A stretch of DNA of 64,000 nucleotides from JBGAJN01 sp044224905 (lineage in GTDB: Bacteria > Verrucomicrobiota > Verrucomicrobiia > Limisphaerales > JBGAJN01). A model generated the notes under the pieces. The model had not been told where the DNA came from and did not search any database. It saw only the letters and a list, made by a program, of their open reading frames with translations. The stretch lies in contig JBGAJN010000003.1 of assembly GCA_044224905.1 (NCBI GenBank), forward strand, positions 310,001 to 374,000. The letters run 5' to 3'. This document shows, in pieces, positions 40,216 through 50,184 of this stretch (positions are counted from its first letter, which is position 1; every line of letters starts with the position of its first letter). A program made the position numbers and the translations under genes.

Positions 40216-42662
40216 GCCAATCCTTTCCAGCGGCGCAAGCCCCACTCGGCGACGAAGCAGGCGAGCGCGAAGAGGAACACGCTCGGCGTATGCCATAACG
40301 GGCGCGTCCAGTTCTCGGTGACCGGTGCTTTACGGAGAGCGAGGTCGTTCACGAAGCTGGCGAGCTTGTCCGGTGACAAGACTTCGCCGCCCGTCTTGGC
40401 GGCGATGCTTTCGAGCAACGCGCGGTTCGGTTTGATCGAACGAAACTCAGCCGCGGCGAAATCTGAAACCCAGCCGGCGGACACCTTGCCGAGCTCGGCT
40501 CCGACGTCGCTGGTCACCGTGGCTTCGGCAAGGTAACCGCCCGTATCGCGCGGAACATAAACCGCCTCATAGAGTCCTGGTTCCTTCAGTGACGCCTCAG
40601 CGGTCAGCTTGATCGCCGGGGCAGGGGCAGCGGACGAAAGAGCGGTGTTGGTGCTCGCGACGATGCCGACTGGACGGACGGTCAACGTGACCGCGGCATT
40701 GTCGAGTGGGAGGAATTTGGGATCGCGCACGCGGACCTGCAGGAGCATGGAGTCGTTGCCGTCGTCGGCTTTGACATCGCTTGTCAGTTCGATACGATTC
40801 GGCACATCGGCGACCAGCCACCGCGCCATTTGCCGCCAAGCTTTGCCGAGATCCTTGCTCCGTTGTTCGTCGCCCAGGCCGCCATGCCAGAAATCACCGA
40901 TGGCGAGAACGCCCGTGCGACCGCGTCCGAAGCGCTGCACGATGAGCGCCGGGTAGTCTTTCTTCCCGTCATTGACCGACGCCACGACGCTCGCACCCGG
41001 TTTGATTTCGCGCACATGGTTGAAGACTTGAAATGCGGGGAGATCAGTGAGGCGTTTCTTTTCTTCCGGCTCGTTGTTCCGAAGCCGCGCCCACGGCTGT
41101 AGCCAACCTTCGCGCGTGAGTGAGAGGCGATAGTCGGCTTCGGGCGGCGTCTCGCGCTTTTGATCGAGATAAACGGGCAGCATGTCGCCAACGGGCGTGC
41201 GCTGATATTTGCCTTCGTGCATCGATTCCGCGCCGCCGAGCATGAGGAAACCGCCGCCGCGCTCGGAAACAAACTTTTGCACGAGCTGCATTTGATCGGG
41301 CGTAAAAAACTCGGCCTCGAGATCGTCGACGATGATTGCGTGGTAGCCGTAGAGATCCTCGGCGACTTTCGGAAAACCGCCCTTGAGTTCAACTTCGTCC
41401 CGTGTGCCGAGGCGCACGAGCACTGGCTGATCGTAGCGTTCGATTTCTTCCTTCGATTGATTTCCGAAGCCGCGGAAGAGCGGGTTGCTGGACTCACCGG
41501 CGCGTCCGCGGAAGTCAAACTTCGGCTCGCGTTTGGCGATGCGGATCAGGCCGATGAGTTGGACCTGCTCGTCGTCTTCGAGGGCGCGGTGGAGGAATTT
41601 GTATTCCCAGTTCGGCCGGCCCGCGACATAGAGAATGCGATACGGCCCGTGTCCGCGATCCACGGTGATGATGGTCTGGTTGTTTGCGAGTGTTGCTTCC
41701 TGAGAAAGCTCGGGTTTCGTGAATTGTTCCAACTCATTCTTGGCCGCGACGCGCAAGCGATAGAACAGCACGCCGCTTTTCTCCGGACGAATCTGAAAAC
41801 GAAACGCGAGCTTCTCGCCATCGCGTGGGGCTTTTAGAGTTTGTTCCGCCACGACCTTCTCCGGCGCGGGGGCTTTGGACGCTTTGTTGGATTTCGTGCC
41901 AGAGTCGGAGCCTGAATCGATCGCGAACAATTGCGCCACGACGTTGTCACCGGAGTAACCGCTCGCGGTCACGTCCGCTTGCACAGTGACCGGCGCGTCC
42001 TCGAAGGACGTCTGCGTAACGTTCGCGTTCACGATGGCGATATCTTTAACCGATTCATCGCGGCCCATGATTACAGGGTAAATCGGCGGGAGGCCTTCAA
42101 CGTGAAGCTGGCCGTCAGGAAGGTCGGTGGCATTGCCGTCGGTCAGCAAGAGAACGCCGGCGAGGGGTTGTCCTTTGAAACGTTCCGTGATCGTGCGGAG
42201 CGCGGAGCCGAGTGCGGTGGAGCGACCGTCGAACGCCAGTTCGCTGAAATCCTTCGTCGATTGCAGGCGGGCGTCGAAGACGTAATTCCGCACCTGGAAG
42301 TTGTCGTTCAGCGAGGCCTGCCACTTGGATTTTTCTCCGGAGAGGAGGCCAACGAGCTGTTGGCCGCGGTTCAGCGTTTCACCTCGATCCTTGATCTGCA
42401 TGCCCGCGCTGTTGTCGGCGAGCACGGCGATCAAATTGGCGCCGGGGCGCACGCGTTGGCCGCTCCACATGGGTTCGAGCAGGCACGCGAGGAGCGCCGC
42501 GAGGCCGAGGAGTTTAAGGAAGACGCACGTGACGCGGAGCGCACGATTGGCGGGGGCGCGACGGTAGGCCCACCAAAGCACCGCCAGCGAGACTGCGGCG
42601 AATCCCAACACGGGCGCGAACCAATCGCGTCCGGCTATGAGAATGGCGGCGAGTGAAATCAA
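40212..42662 (-). CDS. Membrane protein with degenerate VWA and glutamine-amidotransferase-like domains
   Basis: 816 residues. Two N-terminal membrane helices (about 2-30 and 48-62) precede a VWA-like domain starting near 78 whose metal site reads ADNSAGM, D-x-S-x-G instead of D-x-S-x-S. Then LLLTDGNATDLPDG, a beta-rich middle, and a class I amidotransferase-like fold (about 430-590: YHAIIVDDLEAEFF, VSERGGGFLMLGGAESM) without an obvious catalytic Cys. The C-terminus has an LWHTPSVFLFALACFVAEWGL helix. Such proteins accompany MoxR/BatA operons. The domain order suggests a large periplasmic part anchored at both ends. It follows the DUF4175 gene by 58 bases and is translationally coupled to the caspase-fold gene. 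Confidence 0.8.
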   Translation of the reverse strand: MISLAAILIAGRDWFAPVLGFAAVSLAVLWWAYRRAPANRALRVTCVFLKLLGLAALLACLLEPMWSGQRVRPGANLIAVLADNSAGMQIKDRGETLNRGQQLVGLLSGEKSKWQASLNDNFQVRNYVFDARLQSTKDFSELAFDGRSTALGSALRTITERFKGQPLAGVLLLTDGNATDLPDGQLHVEGLPPIYPVIMGRDESVKDIAIVNANVTQTSFEDAPVTVQADVTASGYSGDNVVAQLFAIDSGSDSGTKSNKASKAPAPEKVVAEQTLKAPRDGEKLAFRFQIRPEKSGVLFYRLRVAAKNELEQFTKPELSQEATLANNQTIITVDRGHGPYRILYVAGRPNWEYKFLHRALEDDEQVQLIGLIRIAKREPKFDFRGRAGESSNPLFRGFGNQSKEEIERYDQPVLVRLGTRDEVELKGGFPKVAEDLYGYHAIIVDDLEAEFFTPDQMQLVQKFVSERGGGFLMLGGAESMHEGKYQRTPVGDMLPVYLDQKRETPPEADYRLSLTREGWLQPWARLRNNEPEEKKRLTDLPAFQVFNHVREIKPGASVVASVNDGKKDYPALIVQRFGRGRTGVLAIGDFWHGGLGDEQRSKDLGKAWRQMARWLVADVPNRIELTSDVKADDGNDSMLLQVRVRDPKFLPLDNAAVTLTVRPVGIVASTNTALSSAAPAPAIKLTAEASLKEPGLYEAVYVPRDTGGYLAEATVTSDVGAELGKVSAGWVSDFAAAEFRSIKPNRALLESIAAKTGGEVLSPDKLASFVNDLALRKAPVTENWTRPLWHTPSVFLFALACFVAEWGLRRWKGLA

Positions 42663-42720
42663 TGCGACGAGAAATTAGAGAGGCGAAAACGATGAAGCAA
42701 ACGCCAATTGCAAATCATCC

Positions 42721-45700
42721 TCACTTGCTGCGGCCCAGCTCCTCGTAGTAGCGGCGCACCAGCTCGGTAAACTTGCCGGGCACAGGATCGCGGTCGATCG
42801 GGACGAGCGGATCTTTCGCTTCGCGGCGGGCGAGTTCCTCGTTCACGCGGCTGCGTAATTCGGCGAGCGGCGCGAGCAGCTGTGCGTTTACCAGATCCGC
42901 TTTCGGTTTCTCGTTCACCTTCTTCGCCTCGGCGCGCATGGCGCGGGCGAGTTCGCGCAAGCGCGCGGCTTCGTTGCGTAACTCGGGCTGATCGAGCATC
43001 TCCTCGACGTTGCGCAACCGATCCGACCACGGAACAAAATCGCCGCCCCACATCGGTCCGCCGTTATATGAACCACCATTGTTGAAGGTGCCGCCACCGC
43101 CACCAAATTGATCGAGCATGCTGTTGGCGCGTTGATTGCCGGTCTGGGCGCCGCGTTGAGGAGTCTCGGCATTGTTCATTTCGCCGGGTTGGTCGGAATT
43201 GCTCGCGCGATTCGATGCCTGCGCTCCGCCTTTTCCGGATTGACCGGGTTGCTTGCCTGATTGCGCCTGTTGCGACGGACTTTGGCCGGGCTCAGTGCCG
43301 CCTTCACCTTGTGCGCCTTTGCCGGGTTGTTCACCCATTTCGCCTTTGCCTTTTGAATTGCTCGCTTGCTGACCAGGCTGTTTGCGTTCTCCGGGCTTTT
43401 GACCTTCGCCGCCTTCGCCCGGTTTGGTGCCGGGTTTCTTTCCGGATTGGTCGCTGGGCTGGCCGTCAGGGTTCTCGCCTTTCTCACCGGGAGCTGGCTG
43501 CCCTTTGGTGTTCCTCGCCTGCTGGCCGGTCGTTTTTCCGTTGTCGCCCTGTTCACCCATTTTCGACTCCGCTTCGCCTTTGCCTTTCTCGCCTTTACCC
43601 GGTTGTTTGGCGTCAGACATTTCCTTGTCGCCGTTTTCGCCGGGAGAATTGCCCTGAGGCTTGCCGGACTTCTGCGCTAGCTGCGGCGCGACTTGTCCAA
43701 GTTCGCTGGCGAGTTGTTCGGTCAACTTGTCGAGTTCCTTGCGCGCGAGACGCAGCGCTTCGGTTTCGTCGCCAAGGACGCTCTCGGCGGCTTTTTCGAC
43801 GCCCTGCTTGAGATCGTCGATGTCCTTGCGGGCGCGCTGCTCAAATGGAGCGGCCTGCGGCGCGTAGCTGCGACGGACCAACTCCTCGCTCATCTTCAAC
43901 GACTCCTCAGTCTTCGTCTGCGCATTGCGGCGGATGGTGTCGTAAAGTTCCTTCGCGAGCAGCGGTTCGACGGCCTCGGCTTGTTCGCTCACGCGGCGCA
44001 TGCTATCGAGCAAGTTCGTCAACGTGGTCTGCTGCTTCGCCAATTGCTCGGCGACTTTTTCAGAATTATCTGCCTCGCTAAGGCTGCGGCTTTTCTGCGA
44101 TTTCTTGTCGCCCATCTCGGCGATCTGTTTGCCGATGTCTTCCTGTTGCTGGGCGAGTTCGCGCGCTTCGTTGCGCATGTTGCGCATCTCCTCGGAGAAT
44201 TGTTTCGAGTGCTTTTTGCGGAACTCGTCGCGCAAATCCTGCAAGTCCCGCTGCGCGCGCGTGCCTTGCGCGAGGGACTGCGGGACGGACGCCTTGTCCA
44301 TGGCTTCGGCCGCCTTCTGAACTTCGCTGCGTGTCTTCTCGAGTTGCTTGCGTTCCTCGGCCATCTGCGACTGGTTCTCCGGCTTCTGCATCTTCTGCTT
44401 GAGCTCGTCGATGTCCGCGAGCATTTGCTGCTCTTCTTCCTGCAAGCGCTTGAGGCGGCGGCGAATCTCTTCGCGCTCCTGATCGGTCTTGGCCTCCTGC
44501 AAGGCGGTCTGCAATTCCTTCAAGCGCTCGTTGATGTCTTGCTGACGCTGCGCGAGTTCCTTGAGGCGATTGAGAACTTGCAGCTCTTCTTTTTGCTGCT
44601 CGGTTTGCTCGGCGGTCGCTTTGCTTTGCTTCTCGTAACGATCATCCATCGGCTTCAACTCAAGTTGATCGAGTTGCTCACGCTGGGCGTCGCTTTGCTG
44701 GCCCTTGCTGTTCTTGCTGCGGTTTTGTGAAACCTGAAATTCACGTGCGGCCAATTTCAGCAGCGCCGAATACGCCGCCTGTTCCGCGCGCAATGCAGCG
44801 GGCAGGGGAGCCACCGCATTCTGGGCAGCCTCGAGCTCCTTCACTGCTTTCTTCATCTCGTCTTCGACGGTCTTCAGGAGAACTTGTGTGCGAGGGTTCT
44901 CCGCCTGCTCGGCCATCGCCTCGGTCTGATCCAAGGCCTGCGCCTGCGAATCGCGCACGACCGGCGCATCCTTTTTGTATTTGGCGGAAGGCGCTGCATT
45001 CGTCGCGGTCTCTTGCCGCTGGAGCTTCCATGTCGCGCTGATGATTTGCTTCTGCAACTCGGCGAGCTTCGTGGCTTTGTTGCCGGATTCGCCGCCGCCT
45101 TCGCTTTCCTTTGATTCGCCCTGGCGGAAGATTTGTTCGAACGGTCGCACCTCGGCGAAGAACATATCGCTGGAAGTGCGGCGCACCTTGCCGTCGGGGC
45201 CAACGTCATCGGCCCAAAGGAACCACGAGATCAAATCGTCGGGCTTCACGCCGAGTTCCTCGAGCTTCAGCAAGTAGCTCAGTTGCTTTTTCTCGTCCGG
45301 GCCGGAGTTTTCACCGAGCGTCAATTGCTTCGGCTCTTTGCCGCCGACGGTGTAGGTGAGCCCGTAGGATTTGAGGCCGAAGTCGTCCCACGCTTCGGCT
45401 TGGAAGGAGATTTCCTGCAACGCGGTCACGCGCTGATCGCCTTTGGGGAACTTGAACTTCAAATCCGGCGGGCGGTTCTTCAAAACGTCGACGAAGAATT
45501 GCGCGGGCACTTTGTTCGTGCGGCCATCGGCATCGACGAGCTGCAGTTCGTAAACTTGGCTCTTGGTGAGCGCGAGATTCTTCAACGTCGCCGTGGCTTT
45601 GTCTGCCGTGGTCGCAAGTTGGATGACCGACTTATCCTTCGCGATCAAGCTCGCCGATTTCACCGGCTTGTTGAGTTGGAAATCCACCTGCAGCGACGAG

Positions 45701-46614
45701 CCTTCCACGGCGCTGATGCGGCGCGTCTCGGGGATCGTCTTCTCCGGCAGCTTGGTATAGTCGGGATACTTCAGCTTCGCATCGGCGCGATCGAGCCGCG
45801 GATACTCGAATACCTTCACCGTGAAATCGCGCGTCTTCTGGCCGGCGTATTCGACGCGATAGGTCATGTCGCTCGTGACCTCAGGAATGCTGCTGCCGAA
45901 GGTCGGGTCATCGAGATTCTTCACGAGCGGAATGCGCTTGGGATTTTGATTCACCGGTTGAATCACCAGCGTCGCCTCTGCGGGCAGAGCGCCCGTGAAC
46001 TTCGCGAGAACGACCATGCCGACGCCGCGTTCGAGCGTCACATCTCCAGGAGTAACGGTGATGCTCGGCGCTTGCGGCTTTGCCGCGATCACTGCGGCGG
46101 CGCGTTCGGCGACGACCGTGGAGCGTAATTGCCAGCCGACGAAAACGAGCGCGAGCAGTGCGATGAATTGGACAAGTTGCGCACTGAGCATCTGCCCGGA
46201 CGAGACTGCATCGAGCCACTCGTGCTTTTCACTTTCCGCGACGGCTTCTTGGATGACGCGCTGTTGCAGGTAGCTAAGCTTGCCGGTTTGCGCGTCGGGT
46301 TTTTGCTCAACGGCCGTTACGAGCAACGCGTGCAGTTCTGGATGCCGTTGTTCAATCTGTCGCGCGATCTGGAGATAGTCGGGCTCCCATTTCTGATTGC
46401 GGAACCAGAGGTCGATCGCGGCGATGATGCCAACGAACGCCAACAGCGGCATCATGAAGGGAACGTTCCAGCCCGTGGTGCTGACGGTGAAGAGGCACGC
46501 CAACCCCACCAGCGCGAGAATGCCCCAGCACGCGGTGAGCTTGCGCCAGTAGCGCAATTGGCGATGACGACGGGCAACCGGCTCCAGTTGGGATTTGAGG
46601 ATGGGCTCGATCAT
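42721..46614 (-). CDS. DUF4175-like membrane protein with long coiled coil and low-complexity tail
   Basis: 1297 residues. Two membrane helices lie at about 27-70 and one at about 146-163, with the rest on one side of the membrane. Residues about 170-500 are beta-rich (Ig-like, VTPGDVTLERGVGMVVLAKF, LKNRPPDLKFKFPKGDQRV). From about 520 to 1040 comes a very long Gln/Glu/Lys/Arg coiled coil (for example KELQTALQEAKTDQEREEI). A Gly/Lys/Gln/Pro-rich tail (about 1040-1180) and a short helical C-terminus (RDPVPGKFTELVRRYYEELG) follow. This is the DUF4175 layout found in MoxR-BatA operons. A scaffold spanning the periplasm is likely. Its ATG overlaps the BatA-VWA stop. Confidence 0.8.
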   Translation of the reverse strand: MIEPILKSQLEPVARRHRQLRYWRKLTACWGILALVGLACLFTVSTTGWNVPFMMPLLAFVGIIAAIDLWFRNQKWEPDYLQIARQIEQRHPELHALLVTAVEQKPDAQTGKLSYLQQRVIQEAVAESEKHEWLDAVSSGQMLSAQLVQFIALLALVFVGWQLRSTVVAERAAAVIAAKPQAPSITVTPGDVTLERGVGMVVLAKFTGALPAEATLVIQPVNQNPKRIPLVKNLDDPTFGSSIPEVTSDMTYRVEYAGQKTRDFTVKVFEYPRLDRADAKLKYPDYTKLPEKTIPETRRISAVEGSSLQVDFQLNKPVKSASLIAKDKSVIQLATTADKATATLKNLALTKSQVYELQLVDADGRTNKVPAQFFVDVLKNRPPDLKFKFPKGDQRVTALQEISFQAEAWDDFGLKSYGLTYTVGGKEPKQLTLGENSGPDEKKQLSYLLKLEELGVKPDDLISWFLWADDVGPDGKVRRTSSDMFFAEVRPFEQIFRQGESKESEGGGESGNKATKLAELQKQIISATWKLQRQETATNAAPSAKYKKDAPVVRDSQAQALDQTEAMAEQAENPRTQVLLKTVEDEMKKAVKELEAAQNAVAPLPAALRAEQAAYSALLKLAAREFQVSQNRSKNSKGQQSDAQREQLDQLELKPMDDRYEKQSKATAEQTEQQKEELQVLNRLKELAQRQQDINERLKELQTALQEAKTDQEREEIRRRLKRLQEEEQQMLADIDELKQKMQKPENQSQMAEERKQLEKTRSEVQKAAEAMDKASVPQSLAQGTRAQRDLQDLRDEFRKKHSKQFSEEMRNMRNEARELAQQQEDIGKQIAEMGDKKSQKSRSLSEADNSEKVAEQLAKQQTTLTNLLDSMRRVSEQAEAVEPLLAKELYDTIRRNAQTKTEESLKMSEELVRRSYAPQAAPFEQRARKDIDDLKQGVEKAAESVLGDETEALRLARKELDKLTEQLASELGQVAPQLAQKSGKPQGNSPGENGDKEMSDAKQPGKGEKGKGEAESKMGEQGDNGKTTGQQARNTKGQPAPGEKGENPDGQPSDQSGKKPGTKPGEGGEGQKPGERKQPGQQASNSKGKGEMGEQPGKGAQGEGGTEPGQSPSQQAQSGKQPGQSGKGGAQASNRASNSDQPGEMNNAETPQRGAQTGNQRANSMLDQFGGGGGTFNNGGSYNGGPMWGGDFVPWSDRLRNVEEMLDQPELRNEAARLRELARAMRAEAKKVNEKPKADLVNAQLLAPLAELRSRVNEELARREAKDPLVPIDRDPVPGKFTELVRRYYEELGRSK

Positions 46615-48698
46615 GTTTGCGCTGCGGTTTCAACGCCGGACCGTTGGGTCAGTCTGCCGGCCAGCCACGTCTCCACCATTAATACCACCACGGCGGCCAC
46701 AATCAACCATCGCCAGAGCTTCTGTTTGCCTTCGAGCTCGGCGGCCTGCAAATGGTGCTGTTTTTGGACGGCCGTCACTTCGCTTTCGATCAGTGTTTTT
46801 TTGACCGGCAACTTCAGCGCTTCGAGCTGATCCGCCGAGAGCGGCGCAGTGCGACTTTCCTCGGCAGCAAGGTTGACGACGAACCGCTGCTGCGTCGGTT
46901 GGACGATGTAAATGCCAGGCAAATCAGTCTGCGCAAACTTGCTCCCGTTCGTGACCACGACCTCATTGCCGTCCGGCTTGCGGACGGTCAACGGCTGCGA
47001 ACTATCGGCCAGCGGCACTTCTTCGCCGACGAAATATTGCGCCTTGGGCGCCGTCGTGTTCGCGCTTTGTTCGATCAACGAATAGAGCAGGGGAATGAAC
47101 TTCGACGAGAGCGCGAGCTGGCTGTCGGCCGGTTGCCAGCCGCTGGTGAAGACGACCACGCTGCCTTTGCCGAGCGGCACTTGGAGTATTGCCGGATCAC
47201 CGTTGTCGAACTTGGCGATCACGCGGGCGTTCGGAATCATCGCGGCGTCGAGCCGGCGATGTTTCCAGAAATGAATCTTGGTGAAATCGCTGAAGCGTGG
47301 ATCAGCGAACGGCGCGAACAGCGCGTGTTGAAAATCAATCTGTCCGAGCATCGCGTAACCGCTCGTGCTGGCTTCGGACGCGGCGAGGGTTTCGATACCG
47401 AGCAACTTCCCCAACGTCTGCGCAGCGGCGGTGGTCTTCATCGGGAGCAGGACGATGCGACCATTACGCGCAAAATCGCGAGCGGCGTTGATCTGCGCTT
47501 CGGGCGGCGTCTCGCTCACGATGAGCAACTGCGCGGTCTGAAGGTCGGTGGGGAGAAGTTGCTGGCTCGGCTCGCGGTTGATGACATCGACGATTTGCCG
47601 TCGCGTCTGTTGCGAAGCGCGCTTGAGATAATAGAGGAGTTGCGTGGAATCGCTTTCCCCGTCCGCGCCGAGGAAAAGAAGTTGGAGTTTCGAAGGTTTC
47701 GGCGGGAGCAGGTAAACGGTGTTGTCGAAGTCTGCGTCATCGCCGGTGAGCACGAGGCTTTCGCCAACACTGCCGTTGGATTTCGGCGCGGGCACAATGC
47801 GGCTCTGGCTGCGCGGAACGTAAATCTCCAGAGGCGGTGTCGCATTGGAGCCGGTGGTCGCCCAGCTCAACTTGAATTGTTCGCGCTTCGAGTCCGGCGC
47901 GTTGCTGACGCGGATGCGCGGTCCGGTGTCCGCGGTGTTCATCGCGGCCTCTTCGGATTCGGGCACCCATTGCAGTCCGGCGTTGCTCGTGCGCTTGGCT
48001 TTGACGGGATCGAGAATGAGTTCCACGCCGCGCGGCCATTCGTGACCTTGCAAGCCATCGAGGCGGCTGCCTTCTTGAAGATCACTGATGAGGATGATCT
48101 GGCGCGTGACGTTCGTGGGCGTCTGTCCGCCTTGATCGAAAATCTCGGATGCACGAATCAGCGCATTGCCTAGATGCGTCGCCGCCCAACCGGGAGAAGC
48201 GGACGTGAGGCGTTTGCTGGTGAGCGGCGCGCGATCTTCGGGACGCGATTGCCGCCATTCTTCGAAGGTGATCAGCGAGTGAAGTTGTTGATCGAAGGTG
48301 AAAACGGCGACATCGTCCGCGAGCCCAGTCTTCTTCAATACATCATCCGCCTTCGCCAGCGCGTCGGACCAAAGCGATTCGCGCCGCATGCTGGCGCTGT
48401 TGTCCACGAGCACTACGATCTTCTTGCCCGGTGCGGAAGTGCCGGCGTCCGTGATCGCATTTTGGAGGAACGGTCGCGCGAAGCCGAGGGCGAGCAACCC
48501 GATGATGAGGCAACGCAGCAGCAGCAGCCAAATATTCTCCAACCGGCTTCGTTTCGTGATGCGCGGCGGTGACGGCAACAGGAACATCAACGAGCTAAAC
48601 GGCGTCTTGTCGCGCGTGGTCCGCCGGATCAGATGGAACAGAATCGGCGCCGCCACGGCGAGTGCTCCGAGGAGAAAAATGGGCGCGAGAAAACTCAT
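46611..48698 (-). CDS. BatA-type VWA-domain membrane protein
   Basis: 695 residues. The N-terminal BatA domain begins MSFLAPIFLLGALAVAAPIL, followed by HLIRRTTRDKTPFSSLMFLL and a second helix (LLLLRCLIIGLLALGFARPF). The VWA domain starts at about 90 with an intact metal site VDNSASM (D-x-S-x-S), then TRQIILISDLQEGS. Later a beta-rich region and a vestigial amidotransferase-like fold (LLIVSETPPEAQINAARDF) occur, and a C-terminal helix (WRWLIVAAVVVLMVETWL). BatA proteins work with MoxR ATPases in envelope stress tolerance; the exact job is unsettled. Overlaps at both ends (ATGA with DUF58 and DUF4175) show tight co-translation. Confidence 0.87.
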   Translation of the reverse strand: MSFLAPIFLLGALAVAAPILFHLIRRTTRDKTPFSSLMFLLPSPPRITKRSRLENIWLLLLRCLIIGLLALGFARPFLQNAITDAGTSAPGKKIVVLVDNSASMRRESLWSDALAKADDVLKKTGLADDVAVFTFDQQLHSLITFEEWRQSRPEDRAPLTSKRLTSASPGWAATHLGNALIRASEIFDQGGQTPTNVTRQIILISDLQEGSRLDGLQGHEWPRGVELILDPVKAKRTSNAGLQWVPESEEAAMNTADTGPRIRVSNAPDSKREQFKLSWATTGSNATPPLEIYVPRSQSRIVPAPKSNGSVGESLVLTGDDADFDNTVYLLPPKPSKLQLLFLGADGESDSTQLLYYLKRASQQTRRQIVDVINREPSQQLLPTDLQTAQLLIVSETPPEAQINAARDFARNGRIVLLPMKTTAAAQTLGKLLGIETLAASEASTSGYAMLGQIDFQHALFAPFADPRFSDFTKIHFWKHRRLDAAMIPNARVIAKFDNGDPAILQVPLGKGSVVVFTSGWQPADSQLALSSKFIPLLYSLIEQSANTTAPKAQYFVGEEVPLADSSQPLTVRKPDGNEVVVTNGSKFAQTDLPGIYIVQPTQQRFVVNLAAEESRTAPLSADQLEALKLPVKKTLIESEVTAVQKQHHLQAAELEGKQKLWRWLIVAAVVVLMVETWLAGRLTQRSGVETAAQT

Positions 48699-49687
48699 GC
48701 CTTCTTACCCTTGTGCATGCGCGACCGGAGGAAATCGAAGAGCGCGGTTTCCAGCGATTGATCGGTGGCGAGCGCGTGGTGCGCGATGCCGAGCTTCTGG
48801 CAGATCGCGAGGCAGGCGGCCTGATGCGTGCGCAGTTTCTCGAGGTAATCTTTTCGCGCAACGGACGGATCGATGTAGAGGTCGCGTCCGGATTCCACGT
48901 CGAAGAACAGTGAGGCTTTGTCGAAGTTGAAACTCAGCTCCGCCGGATCAGCGATGCGGAACAGCAACACCTCGTGGCCGCACGCGCGGAGCGCGGAAAG
49001 ATTTGTCTCCAGCGTTTCGATGGGGGCGAGCAAGTCGGAGATGAACACCATCATGCTGCGCTTGCGGACCATCTCGACGATGCGTTTCAGCGGTGCGGTC
49101 AAATCCGTGGCTGTGCCCGCGGCGGGTTTTTCCAACGCGAGCATCACGTGGCGCAAATGGCCCGGACGATTGCGCGCCGGAAGGTAATCGCGGATGCGTT
49201 CATCGAAGGTGAGGAGCCCGACGGCGTCGCCTTGTTGCGCGAGGAAATAAGCGAACGTCGCCGCGAGCGTGTTCGCGTACTGCGCCTTGGTGTAACCGAC
49301 CGAACCGAAACTCATCGAACGACTGTTGTCTACGAGCAGGTGGCAGCGAAGGTTCGTTTCGTCCTCGAACTTCTTCAGGTAGTAGCGGTCGCTGCGGGCG
49401 TAGAGGCGCCAGTCGAGATAACGCGGATCATCACCAGGAGTGTATTGCCGATACTCGGTGAACTCGACGGAGAAGCCGTGATACGGGCTGCGATGGAGGC
49501 CATTCCAAAATCCTTCAACGACGACTTTCGCGCGCAGTTCGAGGTTCTTGATCGTCATCAACGCCGCGGGGTCGATGAAAGAATTGGCGCCGCGTCCCAA
49601 GTTGCCCGGAGGGCGTTTGGGCGAAGCGGATGCGGGTTGCGGCTTCGGGTCCAATTCGCTGAAAGCTTCGCGTGTTTGAGCGGCCAT
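48695..49687 (-). CDS. DUF58 (VWA-like) protein
   Basis: 330 residues from the ATG at 49687, 2 bases after the preceding stop; the frame stays open upstream but that part overlaps the DUF2062 gene. DUF58 core: RSPYHGFSVEFTEYRQYTPG, DDPRYLDWRLYARSDRYYLK, then a VWA metal site LLVDNSRSM (D-x-S-x-S), VGLLTFDERI and FISDLLAPIETL. Soluble, no signal peptide. DUF58 proteins are the usual cytoplasmic partner of MoxR ATPases. It overlaps the BatA gene by 4 bases. Confidence 0.9.
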   Translation of the reverse strand: MAAQTREAFSELDPKPQPASASPKRPPGNLGRGANSFIDPAALMTIKNLELRAKVVVEGFWNGLHRSPYHGFSVEFTEYRQYTPGDDPRYLDWRLYARSDRYYLKKFEDETNLRCHLLVDNSRSMSFGSVGYTKAQYANTLAATFAYFLAQQGDAVGLLTFDERIRDYLPARNRPGHLRHVMLALEKPAAGTATDLTAPLKRIVEMVRKRSMMVFISDLLAPIETLETNLSALRACGHEVLLFRIADPAELSFNFDKASLFFDVESGRDLYIDPSVARKDYLEKLRTHQAACLAICQKLGIAHHALATDQSLETALFDFLRSRMHKGKKA

Positions 49688-49689
49688 GG

Positions 49690-50178
49690 TCAAGGCGTTC
49701 CCAGTTTCAGTTTTGCCTGCGCGCGGCGATGCAACGCCACGCGTGTGAGCCAGTAAGTGAGTGCCGCGGAGGGCGCGCTGATCGCCATCGAACCCACGAG
49801 CAACGGAACGCCTACGGTGACGAACGTTGTCCAACTCATCCACTCGTGCACGGATAGCATCTGGCGACTCAAATGCGGCGGCCACTCGTGCGGGTTGTTC
49901 ATCATCCAGTAGCCGAGCTGGTATTCAACGCGGAAGACGACGGGCATGAACGGGAGAATGACATCGTGCAGCGTCACGCCCACGACGGCCGCGATGCGGC
50001 TGGCGCGGAAGACGAACGCGAGAACGATCGCCAGCAGTGTTTTCAAACCGAACAACGGTGTGAAGCCGAGGAACACGCCGATCGCCATGCCCTTCGCGAT
50101 GCGATGGTGCTCGTCTTCCGCAGCCAGCGCTTCGTGGAGCGCGTTGCGGAGATGATTCCACCATCGCTTGTGAATCAT
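49690..50178 (-). CDS. DUF2062 membrane protein
   Basis: 162 residues with three membrane helices. The DUF2062 signature is GMAIGVFLGFTPLFGLKTLL (about 29-48), followed by RASRIAAVVGVTLHD and the pair NP-x-x-W near 95. Function is unknown. The family often sits near glycosyltransferases or MoxR genes. It begins 6 bases after the MoxR stop and ends 2 bases before the DUF58 start, so it is an integral operon member here. Confidence 0.85.
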   Translation of the reverse strand: MIHKRWWNHLRNALHEALAAEDEHHRIAKGMAIGVFLGFTPLFGLKTLLAIVLAFVFRASRIAAVVGVTLHDVILPFMPVVFRVEYQLGYWMMNNPHEWPPHLSRQMLSVHEWMSWTTFVTVGVPLLVGSMAISAPSAALTYWLTRVALHRRAQAKLKLGTP

Positions 50179-50184
50179 GAGGGA

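Noticed and set aside
43176..43680. Possible repeat-rich genes in other frames of the DUF4175 tail
   Set aside because: The Gly/Lys/Gln/Pro-rich low-complexity coding sequence opens several frames at once; only the long frame continues the conserved protein.
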